Positions 1 to 9,579 of a stretch of 49,881 bases of DNA are shown here, one piece after another. Source of the stretch: Aphanocapsa sp. GSE-SYN-MK-11-07L (GTDB taxonomy: Bacteria > Cyanobacteriota > Cyanobacteriia > Thermosynechococcales > Thermosynechococcaceae). The translations under genes and the position numbers were made by a program. The notes beneath the pieces were generated by a model, which did no database searches, was not told the origin of the DNA, and was given only the letters and a program-made list of their open reading frames with translations. Position 1 is the first letter of the stretch, and each line of letters opens with the position of its first letter. The DNA lies in the NCBI GenBank assembly GCA_019359715.1, contig JAHHGS010000095.1, positions 1 to 49,881 of the forward strand, read 5' to 3'.

Positions 1-132
1 GTCTACTCCCTAACTTATCTCCCAAAAAATATATACATGACACTCAAATCCGGCCCCTAGACAAGATTATTTACTAAAGTGCCTGTTTTTTCGTAATGTT
101 TTGTTACCTCAAAAGAGCCGCACCCAATTGAA

Positions 133-1533
133 TTGTCACAATGGCAGTCTGAACTGGCAGGCAGCGCCTTTTTGACCCAGACCAAACAAGTGTCTGCCCA
201 GACCTATCTGAGCATGAAGCAGCAGGTCGTGCAGAACTTGAGCCATCCCAGTCGCCAGCCGGAATGCCTGAGCGGCAGCGCCTACGATGAAAGACTGATG
301 CTGCCGCAACACGTTCAAGATCATGACCTGACAGCGATTTCTGGCGTTTATACCTACAAATTGCTGCTGGCCTTTACCTTTGGTCAGTACACAGCCGCGC
401 TCGAAAACGTGGCCCAAGCTCAGCCCTGTTTGATTGCCCTGTCACCGCCGCTGGTGCCGATCTTCCATTTCTATGCCGCTTTGACCTACCTCCAGCTTGC
501 TCCAACTCAGTCCGAGTCAGAGCAAGCTACAACCCTCGCCCAAGCCGAAACTCATCAAACCGCTCTCTACCAATCCGCCCAAACTGCGCCGATCAATTAT
601 CTCCACCAATGGCAATTGGTTGAGGCGGAGCGGCAGCGAGTTTTAGGGCAGACAGCCGCAGCCCTGGATTATTACGATCGGGCGATCGCCAGCGCCAAAG
701 CCAACCAGTTCCTCTCCGATCAAGCTCTGGCCAACGAACTGGCCGCTAAGTTCTACCTGGACTGGGATAAACCCGCGATCGCTCGCGATTAGCTGCTGCA
801 AGCCCGCCATCTTTACCAACGCTGGGGAGCAACCGCTAAGGTGAAGCAGCTAGACCAGCACTATCCGCAGTTGGGTCAGCCCACCCCTGATCAAACCAGG
901 AGGATTGCCACCAGCCAGATTCAAACCAACCAGCTAGACCTTGAAGCCGTGGTTGAGTCGATCCAGGCGATCGCCAGCCAGCATGACCTCAAAGACTGCT
1001 TGCCAGCTTTGCTGAAGATTCTGATTGATCACGCCGGGGCTGAGGTTGGCTATTTGTTCTTGCATACGCCCTCTGCTAGCGGCGAAGTCGGCCAATTCGC
1101 GATCGCTGCCAGCAGTAGCCTTGTGCCTACTGCCAAACCGATCAACCAGATCCTACCCGTCTCAGTCCTGCATTACGTGGCCCGCAAACGTGAGAGGGTT
1201 CTGCTCAACAATGCGGTAGTCGAGGGAGATTTCAGCTCTGATCCCTATATTCAATTAGCCCAACCGCTGTCGATTCTGTGTTATCCGCTGATCAATCAGG
1301 ACAAGCTGTTTGGGATTGTCTATCTGGAAAACAATCTGACCACAGCAGCCTTTAGCGCCGAGCGAGTCCAACTTTTGCATTTGCTGTCTGGGCAAGTGGC
1401 GATCGCAACCGAAAACGCGATGTTAAGCCTGAAATTAGCCTGGTGGGAAAGTCGGGCAGTGAATAACAATCAAACCAATAAATCAGCACGACCGCTCAGT
1501 TCTGCGGACAAACAGCTTCAGTTTCAAGAGTAA
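133..1533 (+). pseudogene. Remnant of a multi-sensor kinase (AAA/helical region plus GAF), interrupted by TAG
   Basis: Two reading segments, 133-792 and 841-1533, lie in the same frame and are separated by a TAG at 790-792. Read through, they match the large cyanobacterial proteins that join a Ser/Thr kinase, an AAA-type ATPase, a long helical region, a GAF domain and a histidine kinase. The first segment holds the end of the helical region; typical wording is LANELAAKFYLDW just before the stop. The second holds a GAF domain at about 855-1430. The N-terminal kinase and ATPase are missing upstream, and the histidine kinase expected after the GAF domain is absent, because the frame ends at 1533. 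The apparent start at 133 is a TTG inside the family homology, so it is not a real start. I read this as a decayed gene. The isolated GAF part might still be expressed, but nothing in the sequence suggests it. Confidence 0.75.
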
Positions 1534-1540
1534 GAGCTAT

Positions 1541-1590
1541 GGGGTGAGGAATGGCGATCGCAGGATATGATTTTGCGATCGCCAGTCCCC
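1541..1590. terminator. Candidate bidirectional terminator hairpin between convergent genes
   Basis: A perfect 11-bp inverted repeat (arms 1552-1562 and 1574-1584, loop of 11 nt) is built from two HIP1 octamers. It is flanked by GGGG (1541-1544) and CCCC (1587-1590), which can extend the stem across an internal loop. It sits between the end of the plus-strand pseudogene and the end of the minus-strand polyketide operon, where a shared terminator would be expected. There is no long T run, so the terminator role is inferred from position. Confidence 0.4.
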
Positions 1591-1605
1591 TATGCATCAA
1601 ATAAA

Positions 1606-2973
1606 TTACCAAGTGGCTTTAGCTTCATAACCTTGAAGAGTATCAGGATGACTGGCGGCTTTTGTTTTTAGAAGATAAAGATGCAGAAAAGAACTCATCA
1701 ACATCCTTGCAACTTTAAACAATGTGATCAGATTTAACGGTTGCTTGTTTCGCAAGCTCTGAACGAATAAGCGAGGATTAAGCAATATAGCCCACGGAAA
1801 TGTATCAGCAACAATCGACTCAATGTTGTGTTGACCGTAATTGAGTTTCAATGCCTCTATGCCAGACATCCAGCGAGTCATTTGCTCCAGCCAAGCTAGC
1901 TTTGATCTATCATCTGGAACAGTCTCATACTGGTCTGGAACACGATTAGTCTGAATCACATCCAGGCACAGCTCATGCTTGAAACCAGCGTGCTCTGCCA
2001 AAATAGTCAACTGAATATCCTCCAACCTTGCCCCTGGATACCGTTCTGAAATCACTGTTAGCAGGCTAATAACTACGTCAGATCTGCCAACGGTTCCCCC
2101 GCCAGGTTTTAACTGATAACCAGGGTAATATCCATGCACAATATTTAAAAACCAAGGAATTGGCGGCACATCTTGGCTGAAATCAGGCAAAAATATCTGT
2201 AATCCGTCCTGCTCAAACGGCTGATACACTGTGTGTCTGGGAGTAGCGCCGAGAATATCTAGGTCTGGATGATGGTTTAGCTGCTCAAGGATAGGCTGCA
2301 AACCATTAGAATCTAAATTAGGAGATAAGCCCGGTTGATCAAGCAAAAACTGAGATTCGGCATCAATCGTGACCAGCAAGGCAGGCAGATGCCAGCCCTG
2401 AGCAATACTGTTGATAAACAGAGAGCCATAAATATCACCTAGAATTCGGATTTTACCAGCCGAATAGGGACTAATTTTTTGATGAATAACAAAAATCCGA
2501 TGCTTTAATGCTAAGGAAGGGTTACTCTGAATGTAATAGGGTTCACCTTGAGCACTGGCATCAGCACATACCTTAGCTGGCAACTGGTTGGAAACCTTTG
2601 CTTCAGTGTACAAATCGATAATTTCAACATCAGAAATCTGATTAAAGCCAGCTATGACTTGTGGACAATCAAATCCATGATTTAAGCCAATCATTACATC
2701 AGCTTTAGCGCCAGCTTCAGCGATCTGAGCAATGATTTTAGGGATCGTGCGGGGTAAGTACCTTTCAGCCCCGCTTCCCGCGGCTAGAACGACTAGTACT
2801 CGATTTAAATCAAGACATTGGTTGGTTTGGGACTTGATCCATTTCTGACAAGATAAAACGCTCTCGACATCTGCGCGTAGTTTTTTGTTTTGCTCTGCCC
2901 GGAAAGTATGAACTGAGATACCAGTAGATTTGGTCAAAGAATCGGTTTTTACAGAGCGCTTGGTTAAGGTCAT
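1606..2973 (-). CDS. Putative GT-A type glycosyltransferase, last gene of the polyketide operon
   Basis: This is a 455-residue protein that I recognise only by fold. An early strand-loop segment (LVVLAAGSG) is followed by a second strand ending in IGLNHGFD, and further on by LLVTIDAES, which could be the metal-binding DxD-like motif of a GT-A sugar-nucleotide transferase. A glycine-rich PGGGTVGRSD segment and a hydrophobic C-terminal stretch (LITLFKVARMLMSSFLHLYLL) follow; the latter could hold the protein at a membrane. It is not obviously the HglT glucosyltransferase of heterocyst glycolipid synthesis. It lies 86 bp downstream of the SDR gene on the same strand, so glycosylation of the cluster's lipid product is a fair inference. 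The ATG at 2973 has no clear ribosome binding site. The family call is tentative. Confidence 0.5.
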   Translation of the reverse strand: MTLTKRSVKTDSLTKSTGISVHTFRAEQNKKLRADVESVLSCQKWIKSQTNQCLDLNRVLVVLAAGSGAERYLPRTIPKIIAQIAEAGAKADVMIGLNHGFDCPQVIAGFNQISDVEIIDLYTEAKVSNQLPAKVCADASAQGEPYYIQSNPSLALKHRIFVIHQKISPYSAGKIRILGDIYGSLFINSIAQGWHLPALLVTIDAESQFLLDQPGLSPNLDSNGLQPILEQLNHHPDLDILGATPRHTVYQPFEQDGLQIFLPDFSQDVPPIPWFLNIVHGYYPGYQLKPGGGTVGRSDVVISLLTVISERYPGARLEDIQLTILAEHAGFKHELCLDVIQTNRVPDQYETVPDDRSKLAWLEQMTRWMSGIEALKLNYGQHNIESIVADTFPWAILLNPRLFVQSLRNKQPLNLITLFKVARMLMSSFLHLYLLKTKAASHPDTLQGYEAKATW

Positions 2974-3059
2974 GAGATCTGTTTGATGAGGGCTTGCAGA
3001 TGTTTCCAGTTGAGTAACATTCTATTTCAGAGAATAATGTTTTATACGGTTCAGAGGGT

Positions 3060-4037
3060 TTAATTGACGAGATTGTTTTTTGATAGCCAATCTGCTGTGC
3101 GTTCCATTCCCTTGGCTAAATCAATTCGCGGCTGATAGCCCAATAACCGAGTTGCTTTTTCAATTGAATAGGCGTGTGATCGCGTCACAAAATCAATTGA
3201 TTCTGGCAGCAAATCAGCTTTTTTCCCCATCTGGCGCAGCGCCGTTTTCGCGGCTAAAGCAGGAACAGAGATCACTGGTTTAGGATACCCGCCAATTTCA
3301 GCTAGACATTCATAATATTCTCGCCAAGTAGTCTGACCGCCATCAGTCAGATTGAAAGCCTCTCCATAAGCCTCCTTCTCTACGGCTAAAAAGACTCCAT
3401 CAATTAGATTGTCAATGTAAATATGATTACAAATGCCGCGTCCACCATTTACTAACACAAACTTTTTCTTTTGCATCATGCTCAATGGTTGCATTACCCA
3501 AACACTTCCACCCGGCCCGTAAACATCGCCAGCTCGGATCACAATTATCCCAAATTTGTCGGCATGGTTGAGTTTAAGAACTTCCTGTTCGCTTTCTATT
3601 TTAGTCTGGCAAAATGGATTTTTTTGATTAACCAGCGGCTGATCTTCAGTCACGCAATTGGGAAAATGAAAACCATAGACCAACACACTAGAGAGATGAA
3701 TAAAGACTTTTGCACCGGCCTGTTTAGCGGCAGTGGCAGTTTTGATGGTTCCTTCGACATTAATGGCCCGGAATGAATCTATCGCGCCACTGGCATCGTT
3801 CTTAGATACAGTATGGAATACAATATCTGCCCCTTGACAGGCTTCTACTAATGTCAGTTCATCGTTCGTGCTGCCAATATGGACGGTTGCTCCAAGTTCC
3901 TCGGCTAGCTGAGCTTTTTCAGGTGAAAATTCTAGTCCCAGCACTTTCATTCCCCGTTCCAAAGCCATTTCAGCCGCCCGTCGGCCAATAAAATCACCAA
4001 TTCCGGTAATTAAGAGCGTTTTACTTTGTAAATCCAT
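3060..4037 (-). CDS. Extended SDR (NAD-dependent epimerase/dehydratase family) with Phe at the catalytic Tyr position
   Basis: The 325-residue protein begins with a Rossmann motif (TGIGDFIG, residues 11-18) and has the usual Ser region (HLSSVLVYG, about 114-122). It resembles extended short-chain dehydrogenases of the 3-beta-HSD/epimerase type, which oxidise or reduce hydroxyl or keto groups on sterols, sugars or polyketides using NAD(P). The YxxxK motif reads F-C-Q-T-K, with Phe142 where the catalytic tyrosine should be and Lys146 kept. The codon is TTT on the coding strand. The protein may therefore be inactive as a dehydrogenase, work by a different acid, or only bind ligand. It starts 11 bp after the end of the ICMT gene, so it is probably translated from the same message. 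The substrate is unknown; a keto or hydroxyl group on the lipid product is the contextual guess. Confidence 0.8.
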   Translation of the reverse strand: MDLQSKTLLITGIGDFIGRRAAEMALERGMKVLGLEFSPEKAQLAEELGATVHIGSTNDELTLVEACQGADIVFHTVSKNDASGAIDSFRAINVEGTIKTATAAKQAGAKVFIHLSSVLVYGFHFPNCVTEDQPLVNQKNPFCQTKIESEQEVLKLNHADKFGIIVIRAGDVYGPGGSVWVMQPLSMMQKKKFVLVNGGRGICNHIYIDNLIDGVFLAVEKEAYGEAFNLTDGGQTTWREYYECLAEIGGYPKPVISVPALAAKTALRQMGKKADLLPESIDFVTRSHAYSIEKATRLLGYQPRIDLAKGMERTADWLSKNNLVN

Positions 4038-4048
4038 AACAGCCCACT

Positions 4049-4657
4049 CTATGACAAGATGTTTTTGGCAGAAAGCTTAATCCGTCTGAACTTTGGGATC
4101 AAGTGGGGGTGATCTTTAAACAGTTGAGCATAGTTACTGTCTTCAGATAAAGCCTTTTCTTCAGCTCGGATGCGCCAGACGATTAAGATTGCGTTCGCAA
4201 CACTGAAGCCGATCGCTGTCAGGTAGGCTCCGTGAATCAGCGGCAGCGCCACGATTTCTAGACTGACTCCTAACCAGTTGGGGTGACGCAGATAGCGGTA
4301 GATGCCAGTATCGATCGCAGAGGCACCTGGAAGCGTGACGATTGGCAAAGTCCAGCGTTGCCCCAGTGCTTGCATTGATAAATAACGCAGGCTTTGACCA
4401 GCGATCACCATCATGAGTGAGATGACGGCTAACAGGGGGACAAACGGACGATTTAAACCCCAAACCTCAACAATCATGCCCACAAACCAACTGATTTGGA
4501 GGGCTTTGACAACTCCGATTAGATTAGAGCCATGCAGCCGTCCCCCCTGAGCCAACAGAGTAGAAACGTTTCTTTGGCTGATCCGAAGTTCAATTGCGCG
4601 CTGGATCACAACAGCGGCAATAATGACTAAGAAAATAGCTCTAGTAATCGATAGCAT
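4049..4657 (-). CDS. Isoprenylcysteine carboxyl methyltransferase (ICMT)-family membrane methyltransferase
   Basis: This 202-residue protein has several hydrophobic segments. Its C-terminal half carries the family signature: GIYRYLRHPNWLG, then a glutamate-containing helix (RIRAEEKALSED) and a YAQLFKDHP-like end. ICMT-family enzymes transfer a methyl group from SAM to substrates at the membrane. In Bacillus the YpbQ/BpsB member sits beside a type III PKS and O-methylates alkylpyrones. The same pairing is seen here, so O-methylation of a type III PKS product is the likely role. I chose the ATG at 4657 over the upstream in-frame start at 4717 because GAGG lies 8-11 nt before it. The TGA stop of the type III PKS overlaps that ribosome binding site, which suggests translational coupling. 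Confidence 0.85.
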   Translation of the reverse strand: MLSITRAIFLVIIAAVVIQRAIELRISQRNVSTLLAQGGRLHGSNLIGVVKALQISWFVGMIVEVWGLNRPFVPLLAVISLMMVIAGQSLRYLSMQALGQRWTLPIVTLPGASAIDTGIYRYLRHPNWLGVSLEIVALPLIHGAYLTAIGFSVANAILIVWRIRAEEKALSEDSNYAQLFKDHPHLIPKFRRIKLSAKNILS

Positions 4658-4667
4658 TAATGATTCC

Positions 4668-5792
4668 TCACCACTGCAAGAGAATTGCTTCCTGGGAGAA
4701 ACCTGGCCCCATGCCAATCATCAGGCCATAGGTTCCTGGCGAGGGCTGATCTTTAGAAGCGAAAAGCTGATTCAGCATATAAATCACGGTCGCGGATGAA
4801 ATATTACCCACCTCTGCCAGGGCCTCCCAGCTCAAATGCAACTGCTGCGGCTCCAGCCCAAACTCTTCTGCAACGGTATCTAAAACCTTGGGGCCGCCTG
4901 GATGGACGATCCAGCGATCGATTTGCTCAATCTTTAAATTGTGATCTGCCAGGAGGGGGTCAATCAGCTTCCGCAATCCATCTTTGAGATACTCTGTCAC
5001 CTGCGGTCTGAGGATATTGCGAAAACCAGTATCGACAATATCCATCCCCATCAGATGTCCAGTGTTTGGTAGCAGGATCGAGCGAGTGTCGATTACGCGC
5101 GGTCTACCCGGTTGAGCGAAGGGATGATCTTCACCGACGACTAAAATCGCGGCGGTGCCATCGGCAAACAGGGCCGCCGTCACAATATTGGAGATGATAT
5201 CACTATAGATGGCTGGATTTTCCGCTAGCTGACTGACCTGAGACTGTAAATCTAACTGCAAAGACCCCTGCCAGAGTGCAGAGGAAAGCTCACCCACAAA
5301 CATAATCGCCGCCTCGGTTGGGTGCCCTTGGAGATATTCTGCTATCCGTGACAAGCCAGCCGCCCCACCCATGCAGCCATAGCCAAACAGAGGCAATCTT
5401 CGGACGTAGGGCGAAAAGGGAATCCGATTCATCAACCGGGCTTCCAAGGGTGGAATCGCAATTGTTAAGGTGACGGAAGCCAGCAACGATATCGTCTGCG
5501 GATCGACTTGCGTCTGCTCTAACAGCTTTCGCACCGCTCCCTCAAACAGGTTCAAGGCTGTTTCCAGGGTGGCGCGACTTTGGGTGGCAAAGCCCTGCAT
5601 GTCATAGAAGGTGTCCAGCGGCAAAGCAAAGTATCGACCTTTGACTTTGACATTGCTAAAGAAGCGATCGATGGTATCTAAGTCGAAGTCTAGATCCATT
5701 GCCATGCAGTATTTGCGGAGCGCTACAGCCAGTACTTCCTGGCTGTAATAACTGGAGGGAAAATTAGTCGCGGTCGCAACAATTGAAACCAT
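4668..5792 (-). CDS. Type III polyketide synthase (chalcone/alkylresorcinol synthase family)
   Basis: The 374-residue protein has the full type III PKS triad: Cys140 (GYGCMGG), His297 (VHPGGP) and Asn330 (VGNISS), plus the C-terminal GMGPGFS loop. These homodimeric thiolase-fold enzymes extend an acyl starter with malonyl-CoA and cyclise the product to a pyrone, resorcinol or phloroglucinol without a built-in carrier protein. The sequence looks closer to bacterial long-chain enzymes (BpsA, PKS10/18, ArsB/C, SrsA) than to plant chalcone synthases, so a long-chain starter is likely. It sits directly after the KS-AT-ACP-TE gene (13-bp gap) and before the ICMT gene (10-bp gap). The sequence cannot tell which ring type is made. 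Start: ATG 5792, preceded by AAAAGGAG about 6 nt upstream. Confidence 0.93.
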   Translation of the reverse strand: MVSIVATATNFPSSYYSQEVLAVALRKYCMAMDLDFDLDTIDRFFSNVKVKGRYFALPLDTFYDMQGFATQSRATLETALNLFEGAVRKLLEQTQVDPQTISLLASVTLTIAIPPLEARLMNRIPFSPYVRRLPLFGYGCMGGAAGLSRIAEYLQGHPTEAAIMFVGELSSALWQGSLQLDLQSQVSQLAENPAIYSDIISNIVTAALFADGTAAILVVGEDHPFAQPGRPRVIDTRSILLPNTGHLMGMDIVDTGFRNILRPQVTEYLKDGLRKLIDPLLADHNLKIEQIDRWIVHPGGPKVLDTVAEEFGLEPQQLHLSWEALAEVGNISSATVIYMLNQLFASKDQPSPGTYGLMIGMGPGFSQEAILLQW

Positions 5793-5805
5793 AGTGCATC
5801 TCCTT

Positions 5806-8800
5806 TTACTGAAGTACGGGCCTGCGTATTTCCTGAGCGATCGCCATTAATAGTTCCTGTTGAGCCGTGTGCAGAAAGAAATGATCGCCAGGAAACAGGG
5901 TGAGCGTAAAATCGCCCCCGGTCTGATCGCGCCAGGCTGCCAACTGGGCCTGGTTAACTTTGGCATCTTCAGCCCCGCCAAAGGCGGCGATTGGGCAGGC
6001 GAGCGGGGGCTGGGTGGTATAAAAGTAAGTTTCTAACAGCGCGAAGTCCGCCCGGAGGGCGGGCAAAAACAGGCGCATCAACTCTGGATTTTGCAAGACT
6101 TCCTCTGGTGTACCCTTGAGACGGCGCAGGGCTTCTATGAACTGAGCATCTTCCAGACGATGAATTGGCAAATCTAAATCAGGAATCTGCGGGGCCCGAC
6201 AACCGGAAACTAAGAGTTGCACCGGAGAAGGTAAATTTTGCTTCCGCAGTTCCCGCGCCAGTTCAAAGCAAATCAGTCCGCCCAAACTATGCCCAAACAG
6301 CGCAAACGGAGTCTCTAAGTCGGCTCGAATTAAAGGAACAAGGGTCTGAATTAGGATAGCTAAACGAGTCAACGGCGGTTCACCAAACCGGGCTTCCCGG
6401 CCCGGAAGCTGGATTGGACAAACCTCAATCTCGGCGGGCAACATCTCTGACCACGGGCGGAAAACCGAAGCTCCAGCCCCAGCGTAAGGAAAGCAAAATA
6501 GACGCAACCGGGCGGCTGGGCGCGGATGAGGACGAGTGATCCAAACATGAGCGCTTTGTTGAGCGACATTGCGATCGCCATCGGGGGACTCTGGGACTGG
6601 GTCAGCAAACAGTTTGCCTTCCACAATCAGCAGCAGTTGGGTCACAAACTGGTCAACGCTCAAACTGGCAAAGTACTCCAGGGGCAGCACCACCTCTAGA
6701 TCTTGCTCGATCCGGCGGATCAACTCCACGGCCATTAAGGAGTCTAAGCCCAAGTTATACAGCGGTTGGTCTAAGTCCACTTTGCCGGTTGATAGCCCCA
6801 TCACTTTCGCTAACAGCCCGCTTAGGTAGGTTTCTAAAAGCGGGTGCCGATCGCCCGTTTGCGTTGCTAAAAGCTGCGATCGACTGACTTGCCACTCGGC
6901 AGCGATTGCAGCAGCTTCTGGTCCAGGTTCAGTTGCCTTACCTGTTGGTGGCTGATTTTGCTCATCTTCGTCTAGCCAATACCGCTGGCGCTGCCAGGGA
7001 TAGGCCGGTAACGAAACGGGCTGGCCGGTCGGATACAGTTTCCGCCACTCGACCGGAGAGCCAGCGGTATACAAACTGCCGAGGGCCCCTAGCATAACAA
7101 GTCGCTCTGGCTCCTGCCGCCGCAGGGAGGGCAGTACAATGCCAGCCTGGTTGCGATCGCGCAAATACTGGGAAATGTACATACCCAGAATCGGGTGGGG
7201 GCTAAGTTCAACAAACAGGTTGTGCTTGCGGTCTAACAGGTGTTCTACTGCCGCCGCAAACTGGACTGGCTCTCGAATGTTGCGGGCCCAATAGTCAGGG
7301 TCGAAGGCTTCGCCCGCTTGGGTCTGACCCGTTACCGTCGAAATGATTGGAATTGATGCTGCTTGGGGTTGGATGCCGGCTAGCGATCGGGCCAGCTCGG
7401 CCTGATAGGCAGCCATCTGCGGACTGTGGAAGGCATAGTTAACCCGCAGCAGCTTACAGAAAATCTGCGCTTGTTCTAGAGATTGGACGACTTCTAGAAT
7501 TGCTTCACCCTCCCCTGACAGCACCAGCGAATTCGGGCTGTTGATGGCGGCGATCGCGATTCGCTGATTATACTGGGCAATTAAACGCTTAGCTTCCGGC
7601 AGCGTTAACTGCACGGCGGCCATCTTGCCGTGCCCCGTGCCCTGCTGCATTAGCCGTCCCCGGTGGAAGACAACCTGGACGGCATCCGCCAAGCTGAGCG
7701 CCCCAGCCACATGGGCGGCAGCAACTTCGCCAATGCTGTGCCCGACCACGGCGTTCGGCTCAACTCCCCAAGCCCGCCACAGGTTAGCCAACCCGACTTG
7801 CAGGGCAAACAGAGCGGGCTGAGCCACCTCGGTTTCGCCCAAGCGAGACTTGTCTTCGTCTGCCTGCAATTCCCCCAATAGTGACCAATTGGCTAGGGGG
7901 GCCAACAGCGCATCACACTGCTCAATCGTGGCTCGAAATACGGGTTCTTGGGTCAAGAGTTCCCGTCCCATCGCCCACCATTGCGGCCCCTGACCAGAAA
8001 AGACAAAGGCTAATTTTGAGCGCCGATTCGGCTGCTTTTGCCCAACTGATAAGCCTGGCTGAGCTTGATCTTGTTCAAACGCTTCCAGAGCCACTTGCAG
8101 TTGCTCAAGATTGGCAAAGGCAACGCTGAGCCGATGGGGATGATGACTGCGACGAACGCTGGCCGTATAGCAGATGTCCAGGGCTGCGGCAGATTTCAGA
8201 TCATCTCGGTAGGCTTTTGCCAGCGCTTTCAGGGCGATGGGGCTGCGAGCAGACAGCGGTAGTAGGTAGGCATTACTTGGCGGTGGACTGACTGGGCAAG
8301 TCGGAGCCGCCGCCGCCAAAATCACGTGGGCGTTGGCACCGCCAAACCCAAAGGAGCTGACGCCTGCCACCGGCTCGGCTTCTTCCGGCCAGGCTGTGAG
8401 GGTTTGCTGCACCCGCAGCGGCAGTTGCTCAAACCGAATGTAGGGATTAGGGGTTTGGAAGTGCAGGCTGGGCGGCAGTTGGCGGTGCTGTAGCATTAGG
8501 GTCAGCTTGATCAGACCGGCAATCCCGGCGGCGGCTTCCAGATGACCAATATTGGTTTTGACAGAGCCGATCGCGCAGGGTTGATTTGGGTCGCGATCGC
8601 TGACCAATACCGCCCCCAGCGCCTCGGCCTCAATCGGATCACCCAGAGCTGTGCCCGTACCGTGGGCCTCAACATAGCTAATTTGGGCCGGTTTAAGCTC
8701 GGCATTGGCGATCGCCTGTTGGAGTAAAGCCTGCTGAGACAAGCCATTCGGAGCCGTCAGCCCGTTGCTGCGCCCGTCTTGATTAATCGCGGAACCCTTG

Positions 8801-9579
8801 ATCACAGACAAGATCTGGTCGCCATCTCTGACCGCATCCGAGAGCCGCTTCAGCACCACGATGCCGCAGCCTTCGCCTCGAACATAGCCATTCGCTCTCG
8901 CGTCAAAGGTTTTGCAGCGCCCATCAGCAGACATCATTTGGGCTTGAGAGAGGATAATTGTCAACTCTGGAGACAGCAGCAGATTTACCCCACCTGCTAA
9001 AGCCAGGTTCGACTCGCCGCTGCGCAGGCTCTGGCAAGCCAGATGAGTGGCGACCAGCGATGAAGAACAAGCGGTATCGATCGCCATACTTGGCCCGCGC
9101 AGATCGAATAAATAGGACAGCCGATTGGCCGCAATGCTAAAGGCGTTGCCGGTAGCCATATAAGCATTGATTTCGCCATAGCTATTCCGCAAGCGTTGAT
9201 GATAGTCACTGCCGGAAATACCGACAAACACGCCGGTACTGGTGCCAGCCAATTGATCGACCGCCTGACCGGCATCTTCCAAGGCTTCCCAAGCCACCTC
9301 TAGGAGCAGCCGTTGTTGGGGGTCCATGTAAACCGCTTCCCGTGGCGCAATCCCAAAGAATTGAGCATCAAACTGATCAATCTGCTCCAAAAAGCCACCC
9401 CAACGGGTACTCATTTTGCTAGGATTACCGGGGTCGTAGAGGGCTTCAATATCCCAGCGATCGCCAGGAACTTCCGTAATCGCATCGACGCCATTGCAAA
9501 TTAGCTGCCAAAAGTCGTCTGGATGCTTGGCTCCCGGAAAGCGACAGCTCATGCCAAGGATTGCGATCGGTTCCATCAT
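5806..9579 (-). CDS. Type I polyketide synthase module: KS-AT-ACP-thioesterase
   Basis: The protein has 1257 residues. The KS domain (about 1-430) has the active-site Cys171 in DTACSSS, followed by HGTGT and NIGHLEAAAG, so it should be catalytically competent. The AT domain (about 530-830) has Ser615 in GHSIGE and a YAFHS motif, compatible with malonyl loading. An ACP (about 910-990) carries the phosphopantetheine site Ser947 (GLDSL). The C-terminal 250 residues are a type II-like (GrsT/TEII family) thioesterase with Ser1098 in GHSLGG and a terminal GDHFFLH. No KR, DH or ER is present, so condensation products leave unreduced unless other proteins act. The thioesterase could release the chain, edit misloaded carriers, or feed the type III PKS encoded next. 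The first ATG (9579) overlaps the TGA of the ACP gene, and a GGAGG lies 7-8 nt before the second ATG. Confidence 0.93.
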   Translation of the reverse strand: MMEPIAILGMSCRFPGAKHPDDFWQLICNGVDAITEVPGDRWDIEALYDPGNPSKMSTRWGGFLEQIDQFDAQFFGIAPREAVYMDPQQRLLLEVAWEALEDAGQAVDQLAGTSTGVFVGISGSDYHQRLRNSYGEINAYMATGNAFSIAANRLSYLFDLRGPSMAIDTACSSSLVATHLACQSLRSGESNLALAGGVNLLLSPELTIILSQAQMMSADGRCKTFDARANGYVRGEGCGIVVLKRLSDAVRDGDQILSVIKGSAINQDGRSNGLTAPNGLSQQALLQQAIANAELKPAQISYVEAHGTGTALGDPIEAEALGAVLVSDRDPNQPCAIGSVKTNIGHLEAAAGIAGLIKLTLMLQHRQLPPSLHFQTPNPYIRFEQLPLRVQQTLTAWPEEAEPVAGVSSFGFGGANAHVILAAAAPTCPVSPPPSNAYLLPLSARSPIALKALAKAYRDDLKSAAALDICYTASVRRSHHPHRLSVAFANLEQLQVALEAFEQDQAQPGLSVGQKQPNRRSKLAFVFSGQGPQWWAMGRELLTQEPVFRATIEQCDALLAPLANWSLLGELQADEDKSRLGETEVAQPALFALQVGLANLWRAWGVEPNAVVGHSIGEVAAAHVAGALSLADAVQVVFHRGRLMQQGTGHGKMAAVQLTLPEAKRLIAQYNQRIAIAAINSPNSLVLSGEGEAILEVVQSLEQAQIFCKLLRVNYAFHSPQMAAYQAELARSLAGIQPQAASIPIISTVTGQTQAGEAFDPDYWARNIREPVQFAAAVEHLLDRKHNLFVELSPHPILGMYISQYLRDRNQAGIVLPSLRRQEPERLVMLGALGSLYTAGSPVEWRKLYPTGQPVSLPAYPWQRQRYWLDEDEQNQPPTGKATEPGPEAAAIAAEWQVSRSQLLATQTGDRHPLLETYLSGLLAKVMGLSTGKVDLDQPLYNLGLDSLMAVELIRRIEQDLEVVLPLEYFASLSVDQFVTQLLLIVEGKLFADPVPESPDGDRNVAQQSAHVWITRPHPRPAARLRLFCFPYAGAGASVFRPWSEMLPAEIEVCPIQLPGREARFGEPPLTRLAILIQTLVPLIRADLETPFALFGHSLGGLICFELARELRKQNLPSPVQLLVSGCRAPQIPDLDLPIHRLEDAQFIEALRRLKGTPEEVLQNPELMRLFLPALRADFALLETYFYTTQPPLACPIAAFGGAEDAKVNQAQLAAWRDQTGGDFTLTLFPGDHFFLHTAQQELLMAIAQEIRRPVLQ

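Noticed and set aside
790-792. TAG as a recoded (readthrough) codon in the kinase remnant and in the transposase
   Set aside because: Both genes show other decay (missing domains, internal deletion). Two amber stops in pseudogenes are not evidence for recoding.
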